Positions 53,867-61,936 of a stretch of 64,000 nucleotides of DNA are shown here, in pieces. Under the pieces are notes generated by a model. That model ran no database searches, was not told the DNA's origin, and saw nothing but the letters and a program-made list of their open reading frames with translations. The stretch comes from Streptomyces sp. VRA16 Mangrove soil. GTDB taxonomy: Bacteria > Actinomycetota > Actinomycetes > Streptomycetales > Streptomycetaceae. The translations under genes were made by a program, and so were the position numbers. Positions within the stretch are counted from its first letter, which is position 1. Each line of letters starts with the position of its first letter. The DNA is taken from assembly GCF_017377775.1 (NCBI RefSeq), contig NZ_JAFVLN010000012.1, forward strand, positions 186,001 to 250,000, written 5' to 3'.

Positions 53867-55156
53867 GTGGGTGACAGCTGGGTCGGCGGTGACATAGCGG
53901 GGCTGCGCACGATGGCCGACACGTACAAGGGTGCGAAGAAGCCGTTGGAGGATGCGGTCCGGCCCATCTCCGAGGCCGTCGAGGGGCTCGTCGGCGACGC
54001 CGGGTGGACGGGGGAGGCGGCCGAGAGTTTCCGCGCCCAGTGGAGCGAGGACGCGCTGACGGCCGGGGCGTTCGCGAACCTCGTGCACGACGCGGGCGAC
54101 ATCCTCGACACGCTCGTCAGTGAACTGTCGGCGTGCGAGACCGCGCTGCAGAACGCCGAGTTCACGGCCACGCGCAAGGGCGTGCCCATGGGCCCCAGGG
54201 GCGTGCCGAACGCGATGATGACCGCCGATCCGCCGAGCGCGGACGACCAGAAGGCGATCGCCGCCCGCACCGAGTACGACACCGTGCGCCGGCAGATCCT
54301 GCACACGGCGCAGCACGCCCGGCTGGTCGCGGCCGACCGGCTGCGCGGCCTGTACGCGCAGGCGACGGGGTCCGTGTCGCCGGGTGACAAGACCACGCTG
54401 GCCGACTATCTGCGGGGTCTGTACGCCTACGACGCCGAGGACGCGCGGGCCGGGGGCGCGAAGGCGCGCGCGAAGCTGGACGACGCGAAGGCGCAGGAGC
54501 GGGCGGCGAAGAAGGATCTGCGGGCCGAGCGCAAGGCGTACCAGAAGGCGGGCAGGAAGCTGCCGGCCGATCTGCCGGAGAAGGGCGCGTACCGGGACGC
54601 GGTCAATCGGCTCAAGGGGCTTGAGGACGACATCGCCCGCGCCGATCACGGCAGTACGAAGCTGCCGTACGACCGGGCCCTGAACGTCAAACTGGCCGAC
54701 GCGGCGGACGCGTTGCGCGCGGGCGAGGCCGCCGAGAAGCTGCCGGACTTCCTCAAGGAGATCCCGGTGCTCGATGTCGCGGCGGCCGGGGCGTGCGGGA
54801 TCCTCGAAGCCTCCGACGACCACGACAAGGGGTGGTCGTGGCAGCACTCCGTCGCGGTGGACGGCGGGGCGAATGTCGCGGGTCTCGTCGCCGGGACGGC
54901 GGTCACGGCGGGCGTGGTGGCCGCGCTGCCCTTCGAGGTTCCGACGGCCGTGGTGGCGGGGGTCGGCGGCGCTGTCGTGATCGGCGCCACCGGTATTATC
55001 GATCATTCGTTCCATGAGCACTGGAGTGAGGACATCCACGACCACGGCGTGGTCGGCGGCGTCCTGCACGGCTCGGGGCACGTCCTGTCGGAGACCGGTC
55101 AGGACTTCGCAAGGCTGGGAAAGGATGTCTGGGGTGGCATCAAGAGCATCTTCTGA
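53867..55156 (+). CDS. WXG-type protein with C-terminal hydrophobic hairpin, putative type VII toxin
   Basis: 429 residues, GTG start with GAGGGGTGAGG before it. Residues 5-105 form a WXG100-like helical hairpin with W47-T-G49 at the turn. A charged coiled coil occupies 195-235. Residues 333-378 are a long Gly/Ala/Val hairpin (GANVAGLVAGTAVTAGVV, AVVAGVGGAVVIGATGII) broken by LPFEVP, followed by a His-rich segment (HSFHEHW, HDHG, LHGSGH, 380-405). No enzyme domain is seen. A glycine-rich membrane-inserting end resembles pore-forming LXG toxins such as TelE. The downstream gene overlaps its end by 32 nt and encodes a membrane protein that could give immunity. Function is inferred. Confidence 0.75.
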   Translation: MGDSWVGGDIAGLRTMADTYKGAKKPLEDAVRPISEAVEGLVGDAGWTGEAAESFRAQWSEDALTAGAFANLVHDAGDILDTLVSELSACETALQNAEFTATRKGVPMGPRGVPNAMMTADPPSADDQKAIAARTEYDTVRRQILHTAQHARLVAADRLRGLYAQATGSVSPGDKTTLADYLRGLYAYDAEDARAGGAKARAKLDDAKAQERAAKKDLRAERKAYQKAGRKLPADLPEKGAYRDAVNRLKGLEDDIARADHGSTKLPYDRALNVKLADAADALRAGEAAEKLPDFLKEIPVLDVAAAGACGILEASDDHDKGWSWQHSVAVDGGANVAGLVAGTAVTAGVVAALPFEVPTAVVAGVGGAVVIGATGIIDHSFHEHWSEDIHDHGVVGGVLHGSGHVLSETGQDFARLGKDVWGGIKSIF

Positions 55157-55676
55157 GACCCCGTCCTCGTCGGAGCCGGTCCCGGCCCCGATCCCCGAAC
55201 TGCCCGGTCTCGGCACCACCTGGTACGAGCGCGGCACCCGCTACCGGCTGCGCCGGATCCGGACGGCCGTGCTGATGGCGGCCGTCATGGCGTTCCTGTG
55301 CTTCGCTGCGATCAGCCTGTACGAGGGGTTCCGCTCGGTCCTGCCGTCCGGGGTGCGCGGCGTGTGGGACTGGGCGCAGGTCATCGCCTCCTGCGGGGCG
55401 GTGGTGTGGGGGTGGGTGGTGCAGCGGCGCCGTCATCGCGCGGATCTGCTGGATCCGCCGTCCCCCGGGGAGTCGCTGAGCCGCAAGCGGGCCGAGCAGG
55501 GGCGTGCCGTCGGACTCGCGTTCGCGGGCCGCGCGCTCCTCGTGCTCGCGGCTCCGGTGATGCCCGCGTTCGCCGCGTTCTGCGTGGGCTGGAGCGCGGG
55601 CATGGTCACGGTGCACGAGTTCCCGAGCGAGGCGGGGGCCCGCAAGGCGATGGAGGCGCGGGCGCGGCGCACGTAG
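55125..55676 (+). CDS. Small membrane protein, putative immunity to the WXG-type toxin
   Basis: 183 residues. Cytoplasmic Pro-rich N-terminus, spans at about 46-66 and 82-99, a charged loop (RRRHRADLLDPPSPGESLSRKRAEQ), and a hydrophobic region 128-161 long enough for one or two spans. No family recognised. Start ATG 55125 with GGGAAAGG upstream lies inside the preceding gene, a 32-nt overlap in another frame that ties its level to the toxin. Immunity proteins against pore-formers are typically such small membrane proteins; this is inference from layout. Confidence 0.7.
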   Translation: MSGVASRASSETPSSSEPVPAPIPELPGLGTTWYERGTRYRLRRIRTAVLMAAVMAFLCFAAISLYEGFRSVLPSGVRGVWDWAQVIASCGAVVWGWVVQRRRHRADLLDPPSPGESLSRKRAEQGRAVGLAFAGRALLVLAAPVMPAFAAFCVGWSAGMVTVHEFPSEAGARKAMEARARRT

Positions 55677-55792
55677 CCCCGGGTCCTCGCCCCACGACTC
55701 CGCCGCACGCCTTGACGTGTACCCACCACGAGAGCACGCTCCCGGCAGCCCCCTCCCCACCCCCCACGCCGCCTCTCGCGCCAGGAGTTGCC

Positions 55793-57118
55793 GTGACCAC
55801 GCAGCAACCGCAGGGCCTGCACACCCACGTCGCGCCGTCCGAGGTCCGTAGGCACCGGCGTCGTGCCGCGGCGGCGAGCACCGTCGGGACCGCCATCGAG
55901 TGGTACGACTTCTTTCTCTACGGCACCGCCGCCGCGCTCGTCTTCCCCCACCTGTTCTTCCCCGGGCAGTCCGAGTACACGGGCGTTCTCGCCTCCTTCG
56001 CCACGCAGTTCGTCGGGTTCGCCGCCCGGCCCGTGGGCGCGATGATCTTCGGGCATCTCGGCGACCGGCGCGGCCGCAAGTCGACGCTCGTGGTGACGCT
56101 GCTCCTGATGGGCGTCAGCACCTTCCTCATCGGGCTGCTGCCGACGTACGGCTCGATCGGGCTCGCCGCGCCGATCCTGCTCGTCGTGCTGCGGGTCGCC
56201 CAGGGCATCGGAGTGGGCGGCGAGTGGGGCGGCTCGGTGCTGCTGTCGATGGAGTGGGGAACGGCCGAACGCCGCGGGTTGATGGCGAGCTGGCCGCAGC
56301 TCGGGGTGCCGCTCGGGCTGCTCGCCTCGACCGGCATGGTCAAGCTGATGAGCGGCACGACCAGCGCGGACGCCTTCGACAGTTGGGGCTGGCGGGTGCC
56401 GTTCCTGGTCAGCTTCGTGCTCGTCGGCATCGGACTGTACGTGCGGCTGCGGGTCCTGGAGAGCCCCGAGTTCGCCCAGGTGCGCACCGAACGCAAGGTG
56501 GAGCGGCTCCCGCTGTGGATCGTGCTGCGCGATCAGTGGCGCGAGGTGCTCACGTCGGCGTTCGTGCGGATGTCGGAGCAGGCGCCGTTCTATCTCTTCA
56601 TCACGTTCGTGCTCGCCTACGGCACCGGTCATCTCGGCATGGCCCGCGGGGACCTGCTCGACGACACGCTGATCGCCGCCGCCATCGGCCTGGTCAGCGT
56701 CCCGCTGTTCGGGCATCTGTCGGACCGGTTCGGGCGGCGCACGGTGTACGGCGTCGGGATCGTCCTCGTCGGGGCCTTCGCCTTCCCCTACTTCGCCCTC
56801 CTCGACACCGGAGACGGAGGCCTCGTCCTGCTGGCGATCGTGCTGTCGCTGCTCTTCCACGACATCCAGTACGGGCCTCAGGCCGCACTCATCGCCGAGA
56901 GCTTCGGGCCGAACGTCCGCTACAGCGGGGCAGGGCTCGGATATCAGCTCGCCTCGGTGATCGCCGGCGGCCCGGCCCCGCTCATCGCGACGGCGATCAT
57001 CGAGGACACGGGGTCGAGCACCGGGATCAGCTGGTACATCGTGGGGTGCTGCGTCGTCGCCTTCGCGGCCTTGGTGTTGATGCCGCGGCCCCCCGGCTCC
57101 GGCCCGAAGCAGGGCTAG
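55793..57118 (+). CDS. MHS-family MFS transporter
   Basis: 441 residues, 12 spans. Signatures GTAIEWYDFFLYGTAAALV, GHLGDRRGRKSTL, GIGVGGEWGGSVLLSMEW and ESPEF identify the metabolite:H+ symporter subfamily. Substrate not determinable; distinct from the paralogue at 16.3 kb by its W-Y-D-F-F-L motif variant. AGGAG precedes the GTG. Converges on the GH6 gene with 7 bp between stops. Confidence 0.92.
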   Translation: MTTQQPQGLHTHVAPSEVRRHRRRAAAASTVGTAIEWYDFFLYGTAAALVFPHLFFPGQSEYTGVLASFATQFVGFAARPVGAMIFGHLGDRRGRKSTLVVTLLLMGVSTFLIGLLPTYGSIGLAAPILLVVLRVAQGIGVGGEWGGSVLLSMEWGTAERRGLMASWPQLGVPLGLLASTGMVKLMSGTTSADAFDSWGWRVPFLVSFVLVGIGLYVRLRVLESPEFAQVRTERKVERLPLWIVLRDQWREVLTSAFVRMSEQAPFYLFITFVLAYGTGHLGMARGDLLDDTLIAAAIGLVSVPLFGHLSDRFGRRTVYGVGIVLVGAFAFPYFALLDTGDGGLVLLAIVLSLLFHDIQYGPQAALIAESFGPNVRYSGAGLGYQLASVIAGGPAPLIATAIIEDTGSSTGISWYIVGCCVVAFAALVLMPRPPGSGPKQG

Positions 57119-57125
57119 GGTCCGC

Positions 57126-58109
57126 TCACCCCTTCGCGTTCCGCGCCAGCTCCAGCCCCTTCGCCGCCCACCACTGCCCCGCCCCCGGCCCGCCCCGGCA
57201 CGCCCCGTCCGACTCCCCCGGACGCTTCACCCACAGGTACGCGTCGAGCAGCGCGTCCCCGGTGCGGGTCGTCGGCGGGGTGCCCAGGGCGCGGCCCGGG
57301 GGGTTGCACCAGGCGTCCGTACCCTGCCAAGGGCCGTTGCCGTTGCGGCTGGTGTCCATCACGAAGTGCGGGTGGGAGCCCGGTACGACCTTGCCCAGGA
57401 CGTCCACCAGCCGGCGCCCGTACGCCGACGTCTCCTTGTTCGTACGGTAGTTGGAGACGTTGAGGGCCACTCCGTCCGCCTTGGCCACCCCCGCCGACTT
57501 CAACGCGCTCGCCAGGTACCAGACGTCCTGGATCCAGCTCGCGTTGCCCGCGTCCAGGTAGACCCGGGTGCGCGGCAGGGCGGCGAGGCGGGTGACCGCG
57601 TAGGTGAGCAGGGCGTGGCGTTCGCGGGCGTTCGCGCCGGGGCAGCCCGCCAGGAGGGAGGCCACCGCGTCGGGTTCGACCACGACGTAGGCGGCGCGTG
57701 GACCGATGCCCGCCGCGAAGGAGTCGATGTACGCGCGGTAGGCCGCCGCGTCCCCCGCCCCGCCCGACGAGTGGAGGCCGCAGTCGCGGTGCGGGATGTG
57801 GTAGGCGACCAGGACCGGGGTGCGGTGGGCGCGGGTCGCGGCGAGGGTGACCGCGCGGACCGTCGGGGCGGGGTTCGAACCGTTGAGCCAGATCGCCTGG
57901 GCGCGCCGGGCGATGCGGTCGATGAGGGCGGCGTCCTTCCAGCGGTGCTGGGCGCGGTACGTCGCCGCCTGGCGGGCCGCCTGGGTGTTCGGGTCCACCC
58001 AGAAGGTGGCCGCCGGGCCCGAGGGGGCCGGGGCGGCCGTGGCCGGGGTCACCGTCAGCAGCGCCGCCAGCAGTGCACCGGCGTACAGGGACTTGCGGGG
58101 CGTGAGCAT
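57126..58109 (-). CDS. Secreted glycoside hydrolase family 6 (cellulase-type)
   Basis: 327 residues. Signal peptide ending near TATA-APAP, then a GH6 catalytic domain: FWVDPNTQAA, YHIPHRDCGLHSSGG, YVVVEPDAVASLLAGC (acid region EPDA), LDAGNASWIQDVWYLASAL, NVSNYRTN, DTSRNGNGPW and LWVKRPGESDGAC. Inverting endoglucanase or cellobiohydrolase acting on beta-1,4-glucan. No cellulose-binding module or linker, so it may act on soluble glucans or on the organism's own cellulose-like polymer. No CebR-type operator was recognised upstream. Confidence 0.93.
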   Translation of the reverse strand: MLTPRKSLYAGALLAALLTVTPATAAPAPSGPAATFWVDPNTQAARQAATYRAQHRWKDAALIDRIARRAQAIWLNGSNPAPTVRAVTLAATRAHRTPVLVAYHIPHRDCGLHSSGGAGDAAAYRAYIDSFAAGIGPRAAYVVVEPDAVASLLAGCPGANARERHALLTYAVTRLAALPRTRVYLDAGNASWIQDVWYLASALKSAGVAKADGVALNVSNYRTNKETSAYGRRLVDVLGKVVPGSHPHFVMDTSRNGNGPWQGTDAWCNPPGRALGTPPTTRTGDALLDAYLWVKRPGESDGACRGGPGAGQWWAAKGLELARNAKG

Positions 58110-58176
58110 GGGCGGATGATGCGCGGGGGCCGGCCTCGACAGCCGTCATGACGAGGCCGGTCACCCCCGGATGCAC

Positions 58177-59697
58177 TCATTCGGCCGCCGCGGCGCCCAT
58201 TGCTCCCGTTGCTCCCGTTGCTCCCGTTGCCTCCACGGCTCCCGCGGCCGCCCCGTCGCGCTCCGAGCGGCAGATCAGCCCGTACAGGGCCGCCGCCACC
58301 GCCGTGCCGATGAACCACGAGTACGCCGCCACCTCGTCGAAGTACGGGACGAGGGCCAGGACCACGGCGAGCGCGGCCGAGGGGACGAAGGCCGCGAGCG
58401 CCTTCGGGTTCACGCCGCCCCGGTAGTAGTAGCGCGAGCCGGGGCTCGCGTCGAAGAGGGCCGCCGTGTCGACCTTGCCGCGCTTCACCCAGAAATAGTC
58501 GAGCATGATGATGCCGAACAGCGGGCCGAGGAACGCGCCGAGGCCGCCAAGGAAGTAGTTCACGACGTTCGGGTTCGAGTAGAGGTTCCACGGCGTGACC
58601 AGCAGCGCCGCCACCGTCGAGATCGCTCCGCCGACCCGGAACGTGATCTTCTGCGGCCAGACGTTCGCCAGGTCGTAGGCGGGCGAGACGAAGTTGGCGA
58701 CGATGTTGACGCCCATGGTGGCGATGGCGAAGGTCAGGGCGCCGAAGACCAGCACCCAGGTGTTGCCGATCCGCGCCACGAGGAGCGCCGGGTCGGTGAT
58801 CGCCTCGCCGAAGACCTCCACGCTGCCGGCCGTGACGACGACCGACAGGACGACGAAGGCGGTCGAGTTGACGGGCAGGCCCCAGAAATTGCCGCGGCGG
58901 ACCGTCCTGTAGTCGGGCGCGAAGCGGGAGAAGTCGCAGAAGTTCAGCATGAGCGTGCCGTAGGTGGCCAGGATCAGGCCGATCGCGCCGAACCACTGGC
59001 GGAACTGTTCGCCGGTCGAGACCGGGTGCGGGGTGGTGGTGAGGGAGATCGTCCAGCCGGCCTTCGCCCAGACCCAGACCGCGAGCGCGATCATCACGAC
59101 CCAGATCGCCGGGCCGCAGAAGTCCTGGAACTTGCGGACCGACTCCATGCCCCGCGTGATGATCAGGAACTGCACCAGCCAGAGGGTGAGGAAGGACGCC
59201 CAGCCGAGCGGGTGCAGGCCGAGGAAGGAGCCCTCGGTCCACGACTTCGTCTCCGGGAACGCCGCCAGCACCATCACGTTCACCGCCACCGACGCCAGAT
59301 ACGTCTGGATGCCGTACCACATGATGGCGATCACGGCCCGGATCAGGGCGGGGACATTGGCACCCCAGACCCCGAAGCCGATCCGGCTGACGACCGGGAA
59401 CGGGACGCCGTGGCGCTGCCCGATACGGCCCATCGCGTTGCAGCCGGCGTAGATGAGGACGAAGCCGATGAGCAGGGCCGTGAAGATCTGCCAGGCGTTG
59501 AGCCCGAGCACCAACAGGCCCGCCGCGAAGGTGTAGTTGCCGAGGTTGTGGACGTCGGACATCCACAGGGCGAAGAGGTCGAAGACCTTCCACCTGCGGG
59601 CGCCCTCGTCCGCGGGCGCGAGGTCCTCGTTGACGAGACGGGGGTCGGGGGTGAAGCCGGCGCCGAGCGACGCCTTCACCGGTTCGGCCACGGACAT
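58177..59697 (-). CDS. NCS1-family nucleobase/hydantoin permease
   Basis: 506 residues, 12 spans: NEDLAPADEGARRWKVFDLFALWMSDVHNLGNYTFAAGL, GVPFPVVSRIGFGVWGANVPALIRAVIAIMWYGIQTYLAS and FCDFSRFAPDYRTVRRGNFWGLPVN are NCS1 (Mhp1/PucI-type) motifs. Carries uracil, allantoin, hydantoin or similar with Na+ or H+. The cytoplasmic tail repeats ATGATGATGAMGAA, from a 9-bp DNA repeat. GGGAGG precedes the ATG. Upstream are a perfect palindrome and a divergent GntR regulator, which probably controls it. Confidence 0.93.
   Translation of the reverse strand: MSVAEPVKASLGAGFTPDPRLVNEDLAPADEGARRWKVFDLFALWMSDVHNLGNYTFAAGLLVLGLNAWQIFTALLIGFVLIYAGCNAMGRIGQRHGVPFPVVSRIGFGVWGANVPALIRAVIAIMWYGIQTYLASVAVNVMVLAAFPETKSWTEGSFLGLHPLGWASFLTLWLVQFLIITRGMESVRKFQDFCGPAIWVVMIALAVWVWAKAGWTISLTTTPHPVSTGEQFRQWFGAIGLILATYGTLMLNFCDFSRFAPDYRTVRRGNFWGLPVNSTAFVVLSVVVTAGSVEVFGEAITDPALLVARIGNTWVLVFGALTFAIATMGVNIVANFVSPAYDLANVWPQKITFRVGGAISTVAALLVTPWNLYSNPNVVNYFLGGLGAFLGPLFGIIMLDYFWVKRGKVDTAALFDASPGSRYYYRGGVNPKALAAFVPSAALAVVLALVPYFDEVAAYSWFIGTAVAAALYGLICRSERDGAAAGAVEATGATGATGAMGAAAAE
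58201..58240 (-). repeat. 9-bp repeat in the permease tail
   Basis: Four near-perfect copies of GCTCCCGTT on the plus strand encode repeated Ala-Thr-Gly triplets at the C-terminus of the permease. Confidence 0.85.
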
Positions 59698-59738
59698 GGG
59701 CAGCCTCCCAGGGCCTTGAGGGTCCACTTGGGGACCTT

Positions 59739-59754
59739 CTTTGGTATACCAAAG
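59739..59754. promoter_or_regulatory. GntR/FCD-type operator
   Basis: CTTTGGTATACCAAAG is a perfect 16-bp palindrome 42 bp upstream of the permease start and 95 bp before the gntR start. TTGGTATACCAA fits the half-site pattern of FadR-subfamily GntR regulators, and its A/T content stands out from the surroundings. Confidence 0.8.
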
Positions 59755-59848
59755 CGCCGTCATGGTCCCGCTCCCGGCAACTCCCGGCAATGTCCGTGCA
59801 GTTACGGCTCGGTAAACCGGTGCGGCGACGATCGGCGAAGATGGGGAC

Positions 59849-60544
59849 ATGACGGTCACGGAACCCCTCGGTGCGGTGCGCGAGCGTGTGCTCGGCGCGC
59901 TGCGCGACGACATCGTCGGCGGCCGGCTGCGCCCCGGCGACCGGCTGGTGGAGCGGGAGCTCGCCGAGCGGTTCGGGGTGTCCCGGGTGCCGGTGCGCGA
60001 GGCCGTGCGGGCCCTGGTCGCCGAGGGGTTCGTCACCTTCGAGACCCCGCGCCGCGCCCTCGTGCGCACCCTGACCCGCGCCGACGTCGCCGAACTCTTC
60101 GAGCTGCGCGAGGCGTTGGAGGTCTACGCGGCCGGGCTCGCCGCCGAGCGGGCCACGCGGGAGGATCTGGCGCGGCTCGGCGAGCTCCTCGACCTGGCCG
60201 CCGAGGCGACCGGCGCGGACGACGCCGAGACCCTCACCGACGTCAACTCCCGCTTCCACGACCGGCTGCTCGCCCTCGCGGGCAACGGCCTCCTGGTCAC
60301 CGTCATGCAGCCGGTCGCCGGCCGGCTGCGCTGGCTGACCCGGCGCAACGAGGAGTGGCCCCAGCAGCTGGCCGAGCACCGCGAGCTGTACGCGGCCGTG
60401 GCCGCGGGCGACCCGGAGCGGGCGAGGGCGGTGGCGCTCGCGCACGTACGGACCAACTACCGTTCCACCGTGCGTCACCTCTTCGGCGACGCGGACCAGC
60501 CGGAACAGCAGACCCAGCACCCAGGAGCCCCGTGCCCACCCTGA
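59849..60544 (+). CDS. GntR-family regulator, FCD type
   Basis: 231 residues. Winged helix at 15-80 (RVLGALRDDIVGGRLRPGDRLVERELAERFGVSRVPVREAVRALVAEGFVTFETPRRALV) and an all-helical FCD effector domain with metal-binding acidic/His residues (DVNSRFHDRLL, EHRELYAAVAAGD). It should repress the divergent NCS1 permease by binding the palindrome at 59739-59754 and release on binding a small acid or purine degradation product. The ferredoxin gene begins 13 nt before its stop. Confidence 0.94.
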   Translation: MTVTEPLGAVRERVLGALRDDIVGGRLRPGDRLVERELAERFGVSRVPVREAVRALVAEGFVTFETPRRALVRTLTRADVAELFELREALEVYAAGLAAERATREDLARLGELLDLAAEATGADDAETLTDVNSRFHDRLLALAGNGLLVTVMQPVAGRLRWLTRRNEEWPQQLAEHRELYAAVAAGDPERARAVALAHVRTNYRSTVRHLFGDADQPEQQTQHPGAPCPP

Positions 60545-60957
60545 TAGGCGCCGCCCGCACCCGCCCCTGCACCCTCGTCGTGTGCCGGGGCTGCTGCTGC
60601 GGCGACGCCCGCAAGCACCCCGGCCACGACCACGACTGGCAGCTGGAGCGGCTGACGGCGGCGGCCGAAGCCTCCGGCGGCGCGTTCGCCGTCCGGGTCA
60701 GCGACTGTCTCGGGCCCTGCGACCAGGCGAACGTCGTCGTGCTGCAGCCGTCCGCGCAGGGCCGGGCCCGCGGCGGCCGTGCCGCGTGGATCGGGTGGTC
60801 CATGGGGGACGACGTCACCGACGAGATCCTGGCCTGGGCGCAGGCCGGCGGGCCCGGGGTCGCGCCCGCGCCCGTCGCCCTGGAGCTGCAGTTCATCGAG
60901 CCCCAGGGCGAGCGCGTCAGGCGCCGGAACGGGAAGCGGGACCGGACCGCTCGCTGA
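60532..60957 (+). CDS. Thioredoxin-like [2Fe-2S] ferredoxin
   Basis: 141 residues. Cys-rich start LVVCRGCCCGDARKHPG and second pair RVSDCLGPCDQANVVVLQP match the thioredoxin-like 2Fe-2S ferredoxin family (CX-C and CxxxC ligand pattern). Electron-transfer partner unknown. GTG 60532 with AGGAG upstream overlaps gntR by 13 nt. Its 3' 41 bp overlap the 3' end of the prolyl aminopeptidase gene on the other strand. Confidence 0.85.
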   Translation: MPTLIGAARTRPCTLVVCRGCCCGDARKHPGHDHDWQLERLTAAAEASGGAFAVRVSDCLGPCDQANVVVLQPSAQGRARGGRAAWIGWSMGDDVTDEILAWAQAGGPGVAPAPVALELQFIEPQGERVRRRNGKRDRTAR

Positions 60958-61927
60958 ACCGGTCGGCGGCGCCCGCCAGGTGCTCCGCGATGCCCGGCGC
61001 CCCGGCGTTGTGCCCCGCCGAGTCCACCATCACCAGCTCGGCGTCCGGCCAGTCCCGCGCGATGCGCCACGGGATGCCGATGAGGTTGTTGAGGTCGAGG
61101 GTGCCCTGGACGAGGACGCCCGGGATCCCCTTGAGCAGCGGCAGATCGCGCAGCACCGTGTCGGGGCCGTCCAGGAAGTGGTCCTGCGCCCAGTAGTGGG
61201 CGACGGTGCGAGCGAACCCGTAGCGGAAGACCGGGTCCTGGTAGCGCGGGATCGAGCGCGGCGGCAGCGAGACCAACGCCGTCTCCCAGTCGGTCCAGGC
61301 GAGCGCGGCCCGCTCGCGCACCTCGGCGTCGGGCGACTCCAGGAGCCGGTGGTAGGCGGCGGCCAGGTCGCCGTCGCGCTCCGCCTCGGGGACGCCGGCC
61401 CGGAACTCTTCGTACGCCTGCGGGAACACCTTGCCGAGGCCGCGCATCATGGTCGCCACCTCCTCGCGGCTGCCGGTGGCGAGGCCGGTGAGGACGAGTT
61501 CGGTGACGGCGTGCGGGTGCGTCTGCGCGTACCGCAGACCGAGCACGCAACCGAAGGATCCGCCCCACACCAGCCACCGCTCGATGCCCAGGTGGGCGCG
61601 CAGCAGTTCCAGGTCGGCGATCAGGTGCGGGATCGTGTTGACGCTCATGTCGGTGTCGTACGCGGACACGGACGGGGTGGAGCGGCCCGCGCCGCGCTGG
61701 TCGAGGAGCACGATCCGGTAGCGCTCGGGGTCGAAGTAGCGGCGGTAGAACGGCGAGGCGCCCGAGCCGGGGCCGCCGTGCAGCACGACGGCCGGCTTGC
61801 CTTCGGGGTTGCCGCAGGTCTCCCAGTAGACGCGGTTGCCGTCGCCGACGTCGAGGAAGCCGTGGTCGTACGGCTCGATGTCCGGGTACAGCGAGGGGCG
61901 GTGTGGACGGTTCGGATGCTCAGGCAT
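60917..61927 (-). CDS. pip: Prolyl aminopeptidase
   Basis: 336 residues, alpha/beta hydrolase of family S33. Oxyanion hole HGGPGSG (50-56), LLDQRGAGRSTPS, nucleophile elbow WGGSFGC with S124, DWETALVSLPP, and the Asp and His in QGTLDLNN and SAGHNAG. Removes N-terminal proline from peptides in the cytosol. Full length. Tail-to-tail overlap of 41 bp with the ferredoxin gene. Confidence 0.96.
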   Translation of the reverse strand: MPEHPNRPHRPSLYPDIEPYDHGFLDVGDGNRVYWETCGNPEGKPAVVLHGGPGSGASPFYRRYFDPERYRIVLLDQRGAGRSTPSVSAYDTDMSVNTIPHLIADLELLRAHLGIERWLVWGGSFGCVLGLRYAQTHPHAVTELVLTGLATGSREEVATMMRGLGKVFPQAYEEFRAGVPEAERDGDLAAAYHRLLESPDAEVRERAALAWTDWETALVSLPPRSIPRYQDPVFRYGFARTVAHYWAQDHFLDGPDTVLRDLPLLKGIPGVLVQGTLDLNNLIGIPWRIARDWPDAELVMVDSAGHNAGAPGIAEHLAGAADRFSERSGPASRSGA

Positions 61928-61936
61928 CCCGCGAGC

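Noticed and set aside
57862..57875. tRNA-like GGTTCGAACC
   Set aside because: It lies within the GH6 reading frame and has no cloverleaf around it.
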